DNA of 35,020 nt from the NCBI GenBank assembly GCA_964639665.1, contig CAZXEU010000064.1, forward strand, positions 1-35,020. The letters run 5' to 3'. Shown one piece after another: positions 16,780-24,394 of the stretch. The position numbers and the translations under genes are program-made. How positions within the stretch are numbered: the stretch's first letter is position 1; the number at the start of each line of letters is the position of its first letter. The DNA is from CAZXEU01 sp964639665. GTDB lineage: Bacteria > Bacteroidota > Rhodothermia > Rhodothermales > Bin80. A model generated the notes under the pieces. It was not told where the DNA came from. It saw only the letters and a list, made by a program, of their open reading frames with translations, and ran no database searches.

Positions 16780-17048
16780 GCCAGGAATCGGAGCGAACGA
16801 GGTGAAGGAAACAGTTTGGGTAACTTGCCCGCGCGGGCGACGAGCAGGCGCGCCTTGGCTGCATCATTTGCTGGGTAAATCGCTGTTGCACGCAATAGGT
16901 ATCCAAATGCCGTGCGGCGTACGTTTGTAGCAGGTACCCCACGCTCTCGAAGCTCGATTTGCGGACGGCGTCGCTCCAGGCGCGGTGAACTCGCGGCAGG
17001 CTCGTGCCGTATATCCACTCCAGCCGGTGCAAGAGCACGAACAATACC
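16780..17048. other. Spacer between the PLD-helicase and the toxin-antitoxin pair
   Basis: No family is recognisable on either strand. Minus-strand frames that cross this segment extend from the antisense of the helicase gene and are judged spurious. The promoter for the antitoxin gene is expected at its 3' end but is not identified. Confidence 0.4.
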
Positions 17049-17216
17049 ATGAAAGCGCAGCAGGGAAAATCCCGCGAAGTGCGCGTGCATGACGACGCAC
17101 GGTTCACCGACCGCGCTGTCGTCAAGACCGTCAAGGTCAGCCCGACGTCCGAGCGCATTCTGCAGGAGGTGAAAAAGCGCAGAGCGGAGGCCTTGAAGAT
17201 TCTTGCGGATCGGTAG
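17049..17216 (+). CDS. Putative short antitoxin upstream of Doc toxin
   Basis: 55 residues from ATG at 17049 (an in-frame GTG at 17004 adds 15 poorly supported residues). The C-terminal half, 'TVKVSPTSERILQEVKKRRAEALKILADR', is strongly helical and charged. It resembles short conserved proteins that I associate with the position just before Doc toxins, rather than the Phd fold with its N-terminal DNA-binding arm. The stop overlaps the toxin gene by 14 bases, which fits a coupled antitoxin-toxin operon. In such pairs the antitoxin masks the toxin's Fic active site and often represses the operon. The assignment rests on position and a partial memory of the family. Confidence 0.65.
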   Translation: MKAQQGKSREVRVHDDARFTDRAVVKTVKVSPTSERILQEVKKRRAEALKILADR

Positions 17217-17586
17217 GCAGCATTACAAGGTCGAACTGCGGGACGCACTGAGAGGCAACCAACTGGCCCTGGGTCCCGAGTCGCGAGTAATCAAGGAAAG
17301 CGATCTGCTTTCGGCTCTTGGCAGACCGTACCATGGCTACCATCCGCGCATCCACGATAAGGCCGCGGCGCTGGTGCATGCCGTAATCCGTAACCACGCG
17401 TTCGTTGACGGCAACAAGCGCACAGCCCTGTTTCTGCTCGAACTGCTACTGGAACGAAGCGGTTACAGACTAAAGGCCTCGGACCGCGAACTTTCCGGGA
17501 AGCTGATACTCGTAGCCGAGGGGAACATGGAATACGATGCCCTCAAAGAGTGGCTCGAGCCGAGAATTGCACGCCTTGACCGGTGA
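17203..17586 (+). CDS. doc: Doc-type toxin (Fic/Doc family, death-on-curing)
   Basis: 127 residues from TTG at 17203; an in-frame TGA lies just upstream (17194-17196) and no ATG follows before the core, so TTG is the only plausible start. The Fic/Doc signature is present as 'HAFVDGNKRTA' (His, Phe, Asp-Gly-Asn-Lys-Arg), with 'LAEKAAALVHAVIRN'-like helices before it (here 'IHDKAAALVHAVIRN') and the family length of about 125 residues. Doc toxins phosphorylate EF-Tu on a threonine, halting translation, using the nucleotide in an inverted orientation; the lysine in 'GNK' (instead of Gly in 'GNGR' of Fic AMP-transferases) is typical of this branch. It is paired with the small upstream gene. An unusual TTG start may keep toxin expression low. 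Confidence 0.88.
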   Translation: MRIGRQHYKVELRDALRGNQLALGPESRVIKESDLLSALGRPYHGYHPRIHDKAAALVHAVIRNHAFVDGNKRTALFLLELLLERSGYRLKASDRELSGKLILVAEGNMEYDALKEWLEPRIARLDR

Positions 17587-17973
17587 CCGACACTGCAGAA
17601 CATGGCAGCCGACAATATCATGGCTAGTCTTGCCACCAAGCTGTTTGCCCTGGATGCCAAACTGGACGGTCAGGAACAGCAGCCTCGATCTTCCGAATGG
17701 GCTGTTTGCCGTAACGCCGTCGATAGGTCTGGCATGCGTTCACTTGTGCGGCCGCCCACCCGCGCTAGTCCACGGAACGGCGTCAGTTCGTTCCGGATCG
17801 CTGCCCTTCGGCGGATTACAGGCCGGCATACGGCACTACGCGTTTCGCCAGGGGCAATTGCCATGTCCGCGCGAGCCGATCTCGCTGCGCGCGGTGCCAG
17901 CCGAGTCCATTGCCTCAGGGAACAGGGCATCGACGACATTTGAAACCCCGCCGGGCTCCGAGTACATTTGTGC
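17587..17973. other. Spacer between Doc toxin and DUF433 gene
   Basis: About 390 bases with short frames on both strands but no recognisable family or hairpin. A 113-codon plus frame at 17602-17943 has Arg/Ala/Ser-rich composition without domain pattern and is not called. The segment may be remnant DNA from turnover in an accessory region. Confidence 0.35.
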
Positions 17974-18195
17974 ATGGACTATATGGAGCGAATTACGCTG
18001 GAGCCGGGCAAGCAAGCCGGGAAGCCGTGCATTCGCGGGCTTCGAATCACGGTGCATGATGTACTTGATTACCTGGCTTCCGGGATGACCGAAGCGGAGA
18101 TCCTGACGGATTTCCCGGACCTGGAGCCCAAAGACATCCGGGCGGCTGTGGCCTTCGCTGCTGCGCGTTCAGGAAAGCCGCCCATGTCCCGGTAG
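17974..18195 (+). CDS. DUF433 protein (antitoxin-like), without its usual partner
   Basis: 73 residues from ATG at 17974. The DUF433 signature spans nearly the whole protein: 'MDYMERITLEPGKQAGKPC', 'IRGLRITVHDVLDYLASGM', 'EAEILTDFPDLEPKDIRAAV'. DUF433 proteins have a winged-helix-like DNA-binding fold and are the VapB45-type antitoxin partner of PIN-like DUF5615 toxins, normally encoded immediately downstream with a small overlap. Here the next 250 bases contain no DUF5615-like frame ('LFDENLSPRL' type start), so the gene is an orphan, a decayed pair, or a stand-alone regulator. A start at 17983 is also possible. Confidence 0.87.
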   Translation: MDYMERITLEPGKQAGKPCIRGLRITVHDVLDYLASGMTEAEILTDFPDLEPKDIRAAVAFAAARSGKPPMSR

Positions 18196-18443
18196 CTGCG
18201 AGGCGTTGTGGCGCGCGATGCACCGGAGAAGCCCATGCCCGCGTCGCTCGTGGTGCGGACAGGCCAGCGAGCCCTGCTTTCGAGGCTCCGCACGTAGCCT
18301 TCCTCTGCCCCGCATCTACTGCTTTGGACGTTTACTGGGGGGCCTCTACGGAGGCCTGTTCCTGTTTCTCCTGCTGCGCGGGCGGATGTCTCAAACTGGT
18401 TGCATGACGCCACCACTTGATTGCAGCACTCAATCCTTTGCGA
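18196..18443. other. Spacer between convergent genes
   Basis: This segment lies between the DUF433 gene on the plus strand and the beta-propeller lipoprotein gene on the minus strand. It is the place where a PIN-like toxin partner would be expected; none is seen. A 'GGCCTCTACGGAGGCC' inverted repeat (18341-18356, arms GGCCTC/GAGGCC with minor asymmetry) could terminate transcription, but no T-run follows. Confidence 0.3.
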
Positions 18444-19604
18444 TCAGCTCTTGATCTCGTAAACGGCAAGACTCACGCCATCGGTCCTGTCGATGGCGTA
18501 AGCCAGCTCCTGCCGTATCAGCTGCAGATAAACGTCAGCAGGCAGCTCTGCCTGCCCCACAACCCGGCCTTCCGAATTCAGGATCAGCCACGGGGAAGAC
18601 TCGGCCTCCGGGTCTGCCGGTATTGGCCGGATCCATATTCTGCCCATATCGTCGATCCTGAAAGTGGAATAGAAGGGTCTGGTTCTGTATAGGCCAGCTT
18701 GCCGCAAGCGACTCGCCATGTCTTGTGAGTAGCTCTCCAGGTTTTCGTCCAGTTCCTGCTGCGTTATCGGTACGGCTTCAATTGCGTGCGCGATTGTCGA
18801 ACGCTCCGCCCCTATTTCGCCGGTTATCACAATCTCCCGCCCACGGGTATTGCCAGCATACAGGGTGCCTTGCGGACCCGAGCGAAAGATCGGATCGCCC
18901 GAATAGGGTCTCCTGGAAAACGAATGCGAATTGCCTGACAGGATGCCCAGCCATTCCGTAGACGGCTGCCGAGCCAACGGTTTTTCCCTGGCCGCTCCGT
19001 CTCGGGTGATAAGCCTGGCATACATGTATCGCTCGCTGCCAAAACCGGTGCCGGGAACGGGCGGCTCGTCATAGGTCACGACAAACCCCGAATCCAGCAC
19101 GCCCACAAGCGCGCGAGGCGAGTTGCCCGCAGAATCATCCGCAACTGCGAAGTCGTAGGCGAAGCCGAAGGATGCCGGCTCAAAGACGGAAATCCGGTTC
19201 AGCCGCAGGTCAAACGCATACAGCGTATCGCTCGGGCCGACATGGATGTCGGAGAGTGCGGTGAATTCCCCTGGGCCTGCGCCTTCGGATCCCATGATGG
19301 CCAACAGCTCTCCATCGGGCGAGAAGGCATAAATCTTTGGATCCTGCCTGTCGCCTACAAAGATGGGGCCGTTTGCGGCTACGGCAACCAGCCCGCTGAT
19401 GCTGCCGAACAGGATGCCGCTTGGATTGTCCTCGGCACCGACCGTCAGAATTCTTTCGAGCTCGACCGCGGGTGTATCGGTCATGCCCGTCGCCCGATTT
19501 CCTTCAGTCGCGCACGATGCTACCAGGAGATAAACTGCAGCAGCGGCAGCCAGCGACACTTTTCTATGCGTTGGACAGGTTGACCGGGTCCTGAAGGCAA
19601 TCAA
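18444..19604 (-). CDS. 6-bladed beta-propeller lipoprotein (copy A)
   Basis: 386 residues if started at TTG 19604. No ATG is available; this TTG gives a positively charged n-region, a hydrophobic core and a lipobox 'LVASC', a coherent lipoprotein signal. The body has the NHL/6-bladed beta-propeller pattern: 'IFVGDRQDPKIYAFSPDGELLAIMGSEGAGPGEF', 'DTLYAFDLRLNRISVFEP' and 'GRIWIRPIPADPEAESSPWLIL'. This family (BF3886-type and similar) is common in Bacteroidota and Gemmatimonadota and is exported; roles are undetermined. It is a clear paralogue of the next gene upstream, with the same blade motifs. A GTG at 19559 would lack the charged n-region. Confidence 0.82.
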   Translation of the reverse strand: MIAFRTRSTCPTHRKVSLAAAAAVYLLVASCATEGNRATGMTDTPAVELERILTVGAEDNPSGILFGSISGLVAVAANGPIFVGDRQDPKIYAFSPDGELLAIMGSEGAGPGEFTALSDIHVGPSDTLYAFDLRLNRISVFEPASFGFAYDFAVADDSAGNSPRALVGVLDSGFVVTYDEPPVPGTGFGSERYMYARLITRDGAAREKPLARQPSTEWLGILSGNSHSFSRRPYSGDPIFRSGPQGTLYAGNTRGREIVITGEIGAERSTIAHAIEAVPITQQELDENLESYSQDMASRLRQAGLYRTRPFYSTFRIDDMGRIWIRPIPADPEAESSPWLILNSEGRVVGQAELPADVYLQLIRQELAYAIDRTDGVSLAVYEIKS

Positions 19605-19805
19605 GGGGCTGTGGCTGAGTGGGGTCACGGTGGAATCCGCACGGGTGTGCAAGTACTACTCCGTCCACTGCGAAGGTGCGCAATTCCCCCTTGCGTCTTA
19701 ACGAAAGTGCGGTACAGGTGCCGCGCTATTCCGGTTGGTGTCTGCGCGCTACGTCCCCGGATTGGTGCCGTTGACAGTTGGCATTACGTCATCTGCAGCG
19801 GCTGT

Positions 19806-20993
19806 CTACGGGTTGCCGATTTCATAGACTACCAGCGTTTGCACGTCCGCTTCGTCGACGGCTACGGTATAAGCCCGGTCCCCTACGACGGCTTCCAGGG
19901 TAGCGGAGGCCGGGAGCGCCGCCTCTCCGATCGGCGTGCTTTCGGCGTCCAAGAGGATCCACCGAACCATGGTGGAATCCGCTGCACTCTGCGGCATTTG
20001 GACCCAGACGCGATAGGCGTCATCCACGACAAAGGTGCTGTAGGCGGGTTTGGTGTTGTGCACATCGAACAGGGGGTGGGTGCGGACCGGGCTTACTTCG
20101 TCTCCCTCGAATCTCTCCAGATATGCGTCGATGTCGCCTCGTGTTACGGCAGCAGGCTCCACGCTCACCGATACGCCGCCGCGTTGAGTGCCATCGGCGC
20201 CGTGGATCTCTATGCTGATGGAATCCGTCGTTCCGCTATACAATCGTCCGTCCGGCCCGGAACGAAATACGGGCGTACGATTGAACGGTACTCTTGTGGC
20301 CAGTAAGCTTCCGCCAGGAAGGGGGACAACCATTCGCTTGGTTGCTCGTAACTGTACCACAAGTCCATCCACAATGTGCCCCTGCCAATCGATCAATCTG
20401 GCCCTCACATTTCCTTCAAAATCCTCTAGAGATATAAGGTGCGGATCCTCGAACGTCACGAGAAAGCCCGAAGGTACGGCGCCGATGAAATCTCCCGGCC
20501 AGTTTCCTTCGGCATCTTCGGCGGCAATCGTAATGTCATATAGGTAATCGTACGAAGCCGATTCGAAAGCGGTAATCCTCTCCGAACTGTAGTCGTAGGC
20601 GTACAGCGTGTCGGCCGGACCCAGGCGAACGGCACTGAGGTAGGAGAATTCTCCGGGGCCCTCACCCTCGCTTCCAATCGTGGCCAACAGCTCTCCGCCT
20701 GGAGAAAAGGCGTAAATGCTGAATTCCTGCCGGTCACCGGCAAAAATGCGCCCATCCCGATGCGCCGCCACGCGGCCTTCAATATCGCCGAAGAAAACCC
20801 CATCCGGGCTTGCTTCATCGCCTAGCGAGAGTACTTCCGTCAATTGAAACCTTGGCAAGTTTTCGAGCGAGACCGAATCCGGGGCCTCCTGCGAGCAAGC
20901 GGCGATCAGCAGCATCAGAACCAGTCCGATGGCCAGGGTTCGATTCCGCGGCTGGCAAGTCCTGGCGTTTATGCTGACAAGAGAATCGACCAT
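19806..20993 (-). CDS. 6-bladed beta-propeller lipoprotein (copy B)
   Basis: 395 residues from ATG at 20993; the frame extends further upstream, but this start is followed by a proper signal ('RNRTLAIGLVLMLLIAAC') with a lipobox 'LIAAC' and is preceded by an AGGA-like element about 8 bases upstream. Blade motifs run 'RIFAGDRQEFSIYAFSPGG', 'ELLATIGSEGEGPGEFSYLS', 'DTLYAYDYSSERITAFESA' and C-terminal 'VRWILLDAESTPIGEAALP'. Copy A shows the same string of motifs in the same order and the same ending 'VYEI', so the two arose by tandem duplication. Both are likely anchored in the outer or inner membrane and exposed to the periplasm or outside. Ligand and partner are unknown. Confidence 0.87.
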   Translation of the reverse strand: MVDSLVSINARTCQPRNRTLAIGLVLMLLIAACSQEAPDSVSLENLPRFQLTEVLSLGDEASPDGVFFGDIEGRVAAHRDGRIFAGDRQEFSIYAFSPGGELLATIGSEGEGPGEFSYLSAVRLGPADTLYAYDYSSERITAFESASYDYLYDITIAAEDAEGNWPGDFIGAVPSGFLVTFEDPHLISLEDFEGNVRARLIDWQGHIVDGLVVQLRATKRMVVPLPGGSLLATRVPFNRTPVFRSGPDGRLYSGTTDSISIEIHGADGTQRGGVSVSVEPAAVTRGDIDAYLERFEGDEVSPVRTHPLFDVHNTKPAYSTFVVDDAYRVWVQMPQSAADSTMVRWILLDAESTPIGEAALPASATLEAVVGDRAYTVAVDEADVQTLVVYEIGNP

Positions 20994-21538
20994 GTTCTGT
21001 CCTATGGATTGTTCACATGAGAAGTGGGGTGACTTCGCTGCGGTGCCCCGGGCCGACCGATATCCTCGGCGTGTTACGCACAGGAGTTTGCCCCGTTGGT
21101 ATGGCGTCTCACCAATCCATCCGGCCCTGGGAAGGCGCCATAAACTCTCGGGAACGTCAAACTGCTCCGAAATTTGCAATTGCGCGGCCTGGTGGATGTG
21201 AATGTCGGAATGAGATCGCAGTCCAGGCCGCTTCTTCAAGCGGACGCGCCGGCTATAGTCCGCTCGATAATTGCCTCACCGCATCCAACTGTGTGTCAGG
21301 CACGGGGCCTCGAACCTTGCCGGTCGCCCCTCTTCTCCGATATCGGCCGATAAAGAGGCACACGCGCTCGACCTGAATGCCCGGTGGTTGTAGATCTTGG
21401 CTAATCTTGTTTTTCAAATTGGCCTGCCACGTCACGCTCTGGATGATTCGCGGCGCTTTGTCCGCAGGCGGTTGTATGCCCACAATTCGCTGCCTCGGCC
21501 ACGCTTGGAATACAGGCGCTTGCCAAAGAGCGGATCGC
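20994..21538. other. Spacer between lipoprotein copy B and the sulfatases
   Basis: About 545 bases. Short minus and plus frames (for example minus 21253-21567 and plus 21017-21376) lack family motifs and signal peptides, so no gene is called. The 3' side (near 21000-21060) must contain the promoter for lipoprotein copy B, and the 21538 end the terminator of the sulfatase transcript; neither is recognisable. Confidence 0.4.
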
Positions 21539-22936
21539 CTATTTCGGCGACGGCATGTCGGCCCCAACTTTCGCGCGCCACACCTTGAGGCTCTCGCGCA
21601 GGGCTTCAGCTATGTCCGGCAGGCTCTCGGCCAGGTTGGTGGTTTCCTGCATGTCGTTTCCCAGGTCGTAAAGCTCCAGCGAGCCGTCCTCGAAGAACTC
21701 AATCAGCTTGTAGTCGCCGCGGCGAATGGCACCGGCCGGAGTCGTGCGCCACGGCCCACCCAATCTCCTCGGCATTTCCAGATACGCAGGAAAGTGCCAA
21801 AAAAGGTTCCTTCCCGAGAGACTGTCCGCGCCGGTAAAGAGGGGCAACAGGCTAACACCGTCCAGCTCCCGACGCGGCATCGCGGCGCCGGCAATGTCCA
21901 CGAGGGTCGGGTACAGGTCGATGCCTATGACCGGCGCGTCTTCCACGCGGCCCGGGGAGATCCGAGCCGGCCACCTGACAGCGAGAGGCACGCGTATGCC
22001 GCCTTCATACAGCATGCCCTTGTGGCCTCTGAGCGGCTCGTTGGACGTAGCCTGCATGGCTCCGCCGTTGTCGGAATAAAAGATCACGACGGTATTGTCG
22101 TCCAGCTCCAGTGCTTCCAGCCGGTCCAGCACGCGCCCCACGCTTTGGTCGGTGCTCTCGATCATGGCTGCGTACACGGGATTTCCTTGCCCGCCGTCCG
22201 GCGGCTTGTCCGTGTATTTCGAGGTGATGTCCGCCTTTGCCTGAATGGGTGTATGCACGGCATAGTGCGCCAGATACAGGAAAAAGGGACGCTCCGCGTG
22301 CGCGGAAATGAACGCCAGCGCTTCATCGGTCAGCCGGTCGGTCAGGTACTCGCCTTCCGGGCCGTCCGCGAGGGCGGGGTTGTTGTACGGCGAAAAATGG
22401 CCGCCGCGGGGGCTTCCGCTGAAGTAGCCTCCCACATTCACGTCAAATCCCTGGTTTTCGGGATGAAAGCCCGTGCGGCCAAGGTGCCACTTCCCGAAAT
22501 GCCCGGTCGCGTAGCCGGCTTCCTTTAGTGCCTCGGCCAGCGTCACGTAGTCCAGCGATAGGTCTCTGGTATTGGCCACCGGAACCATCCGGCGGTCTAC
22601 TGCTCTGCCCCGAGCCGAGCTGCCCACCGTGTAGATCTTGTGCCGCGGCGTATATAGCCCCGTCATCAGCGAGGCCCGGCTGGGCGCACAGTTCGGAGCG
22701 TTGGCATAGGCATCGGTAAAGATGATCCCCTCGCTTGCGAGCCGGTCTATATGTGGCGTTTCGTAGTAGCGGCTACCGTTGAATCCCACGTCTTTCCAAC
22801 CCAGGTCGTCGATGTAGAACAGGACGATGTTGGGCTGCGAGATCGCAGCGGCGAAGTGCGCCAGCGGGAATTCAGCCGTGCTGCCGGAGAGCATCAGGAA
22901 CGCGGCCGGCGCAAGCTGGCGCAGCACCGCTTTCAT
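21539..22936 (-). CDS. Exported sulfatase 1 (type I, formylglycine-dependent)
   Basis: 465 residues from ATG at 22936, preceded by a GAGG element; a longer frame start at 23020 reaches into the end of sulfatase 2 and is not credible. A signal peptide spans about residues 1-31. Sulfatase core: 'NIVLFYIDDLGWKDVG' (metal-binding Asp43-Asp44), then the catalytic signature Cys83-Ala-Pro-Ser-Arg87 in 'NCAPSRASLMTGLYTPRH', whose Cys is converted to formylglycine. 'GHFGKWHLG' and 'IFYSDNGGAM' complete the metal and sulfate pocket. Such enzymes remove sulfate esters from polysaccharides or aryl sulfates in the periplasm or outside. A maturation enzyme is required but not encoded in this window. It lies 43 bp after sulfatase 2 in the same orientation. 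Confidence 0.93.
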   Translation of the reverse strand: MKAVLRQLAPAAFLMLSGSTAEFPLAHFAAAISQPNIVLFYIDDLGWKDVGFNGSRYYETPHIDRLASEGIIFTDAYANAPNCAPSRASLMTGLYTPRHKIYTVGSSARGRAVDRRMVPVANTRDLSLDYVTLAEALKEAGYATGHFGKWHLGRTGFHPENQGFDVNVGGYFSGSPRGGHFSPYNNPALADGPEGEYLTDRLTDEALAFISAHAERPFFLYLAHYAVHTPIQAKADITSKYTDKPPDGGQGNPVYAAMIESTDQSVGRVLDRLEALELDDNTVVIFYSDNGGAMQATSNEPLRGHKGMLYEGGIRVPLAVRWPARISPGRVEDAPVIGIDLYPTLVDIAGAAMPRRELDGVSLLPLFTGADSLSGRNLFWHFPAYLEMPRRLGGPWRTTPAGAIRRGDYKLIEFFEDGSLELYDLGNDMQETTNLAESLPDIAEALRESLKVWRAKVGADMPSPK

Positions 22937-22979
22937 GCCCGGCCTCGTGGCACCGGCCCCGGCAGCAGGCACCCCGGGT

Positions 22980-24344
22980 CTATTTTTCCCACTCGAATTG
23001 GTATACGGACGACGGGACATGTGCTGCCTCCATTAGAGATTCCAGCTCCAGGACAATATCCGGATGTTGATCCGCCACATTGCGGGTTTCCCTTTCGTCG
23101 ACGGATAAATCGTACAGTTCCAGCGGCGCATCGGGGTTGGCGTGGACGCCGAGTCGCACGCCCTTCCAGTTATCCTTCAGCACGGCCTGCTTTCCGCCGC
23201 GCTCGTAGAATTCCCAATACAGGTATTCATGCGCGGCTTGCGTACCCTCTCCCAATAATGTGGGCACGTAGGAAATGCCGTCAAGACCAGCCGGTGCCGG
23301 TACGCCGGCAAGTTCAGCGGCAGTGGGCAGAAAGTCCCAGAACGCAGAAACATGCCCGGACTCCGACCCGGCCATTATGGTGCCTGGCCACCAGGCGATA
23401 AATGGCACGCGGATGCCGCCCTCATACAGGTCGCGCTTCTTGCCGCGCAGCCCCCCGGAGCTGTTGAAATACGTCGGATCGTGCCCGTCGGCACTGTGCG
23501 GTCCGTTGTCACTGGTGAAGATTACGAGCGTGTTGCCAGCCAGGTTCAGGTCCCTGAGTTCCTGCAGGATCCTTCCCACGTCCCGGTCCAGCCGGGAAAT
23601 CATTCCGGCGGCTATCTGTCGCCGCTCGCTCTCCAGGTGCGCGTAGGATTTCAGCTCTCCCGCCGGTACCTGCAGCCTGGCATGCGGGATCGTGTAGGCC
23701 AGGTACAGGAAGAACGGCCGCTCCCTGTGCCTTCGAACGAAGTCCAGCGCCTCACGGGTCATAAGGTCATGACTGTATGAACCCTGCGCCCCGTCGGCGT
23801 TGCCAGCAAGCTGCACTCTCTCGTCGTTGCGCCAGAGGAAGGGCGGATAATATTCGTGGGCCCTGCGCTGGTCATTGTAGCCAAAGAAGTAGTCGAAGCC
23901 CTGCGTTCCGGGCACGCTTTCCGTTCCCGGTGCGCCGAGGCCCCACTTGCCGACAAGGCCCGTGGCGTAGCCGGCATCCTGCAGGATTTCTGCCACCGTC
24001 ACCATGGAGTCAGCCATGGGATACTGCCCCTCCCGAAAAGGCCTGTTGGAGCGCACAAACGTGTGCCCGGTGTGCAGGCCGGTCAGCAGCACGCCCCGCG
24101 AAGGGGCGCAGACCGTCGAGCCTGCGTAATGCCGGGTCAGGCGCATGCCCTCGGCAGCCATCTGGTCGAGCCTGGGCGTCTGGATGATCTCCTGACCGAA
24201 AGCGCCTATATCGCCGTAACCAAGATCGTCGGCCAGAATGTAGATGATGTTGGGCGCCCTGCCGTCATGCAGATCATCCGCTGGCGCCATTTGAGACACA
24301 AGGCCTGCCAGGAATGCCAGGCCGCAAATGGAGAATCTAATCAT
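22980..24344 (-). CDS. Exported sulfatase 2 (type I, formylglycine-dependent)
   Basis: 454 residues from ATG at 24344, which gives a typical signal peptide (about residues 1-22, 'FSICGLAFLAGLVSQMAPA'); the 40 extra residues of the longer frame are Arg-rich and unlike a leader. Sulfatase features: 'NIIYILADDLGYGDIGAFG' (Asp39-Asp40), catalytic Cys79-Ala-Pro-Ser-Arg83 in 'VCAPSRGVLLTGLHTGH', 'GLVGKWGLG' and 'VIFTSDNGPH'. The C-terminal part includes 'LYDLSVDERETRNVADQHP', typical of arylsulfatase A-like enzymes. It lies 50 bp after the Fic gene and 43 bp before sulfatase 1, so all three may be co-transcribed. The two sulfatases share only the family core, so they probably act on different sulfate groups of one polymer. 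Confidence 0.93.
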   Translation of the reverse strand: MIRFSICGLAFLAGLVSQMAPADDLHDGRAPNIIYILADDLGYGDIGAFGQEIIQTPRLDQMAAEGMRLTRHYAGSTVCAPSRGVLLTGLHTGHTFVRSNRPFREGQYPMADSMVTVAEILQDAGYATGLVGKWGLGAPGTESVPGTQGFDYFFGYNDQRRAHEYYPPFLWRNDERVQLAGNADGAQGSYSHDLMTREALDFVRRHRERPFFLYLAYTIPHARLQVPAGELKSYAHLESERRQIAAGMISRLDRDVGRILQELRDLNLAGNTLVIFTSDNGPHSADGHDPTYFNSSGGLRGKKRDLYEGGIRVPFIAWWPGTIMAGSESGHVSAFWDFLPTAAELAGVPAPAGLDGISYVPTLLGEGTQAAHEYLYWEFYERGGKQAVLKDNWKGVRLGVHANPDAPLELYDLSVDERETRNVADQHPDIVLELESLMEAAHVPSSVYQFEWEK

Positions 24345-24394
24345 GGTCAGACCCGGTCTCGCGGGCTGTTGCCGCATCCGGCGCCTCAGACTTC

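Noticed and set aside
16521..17248. Minus-strand frames across the end of the PLD-helicase and the antitoxin gene.
   Set aside because: Antisense to genes with clear motifs, and they lack any recognisable domain.
21253..21567. Minus-strand frame crossing the sulfatase stop.
   Set aside because: It overlaps the sulfatase gene end and shows no family motif or leader.
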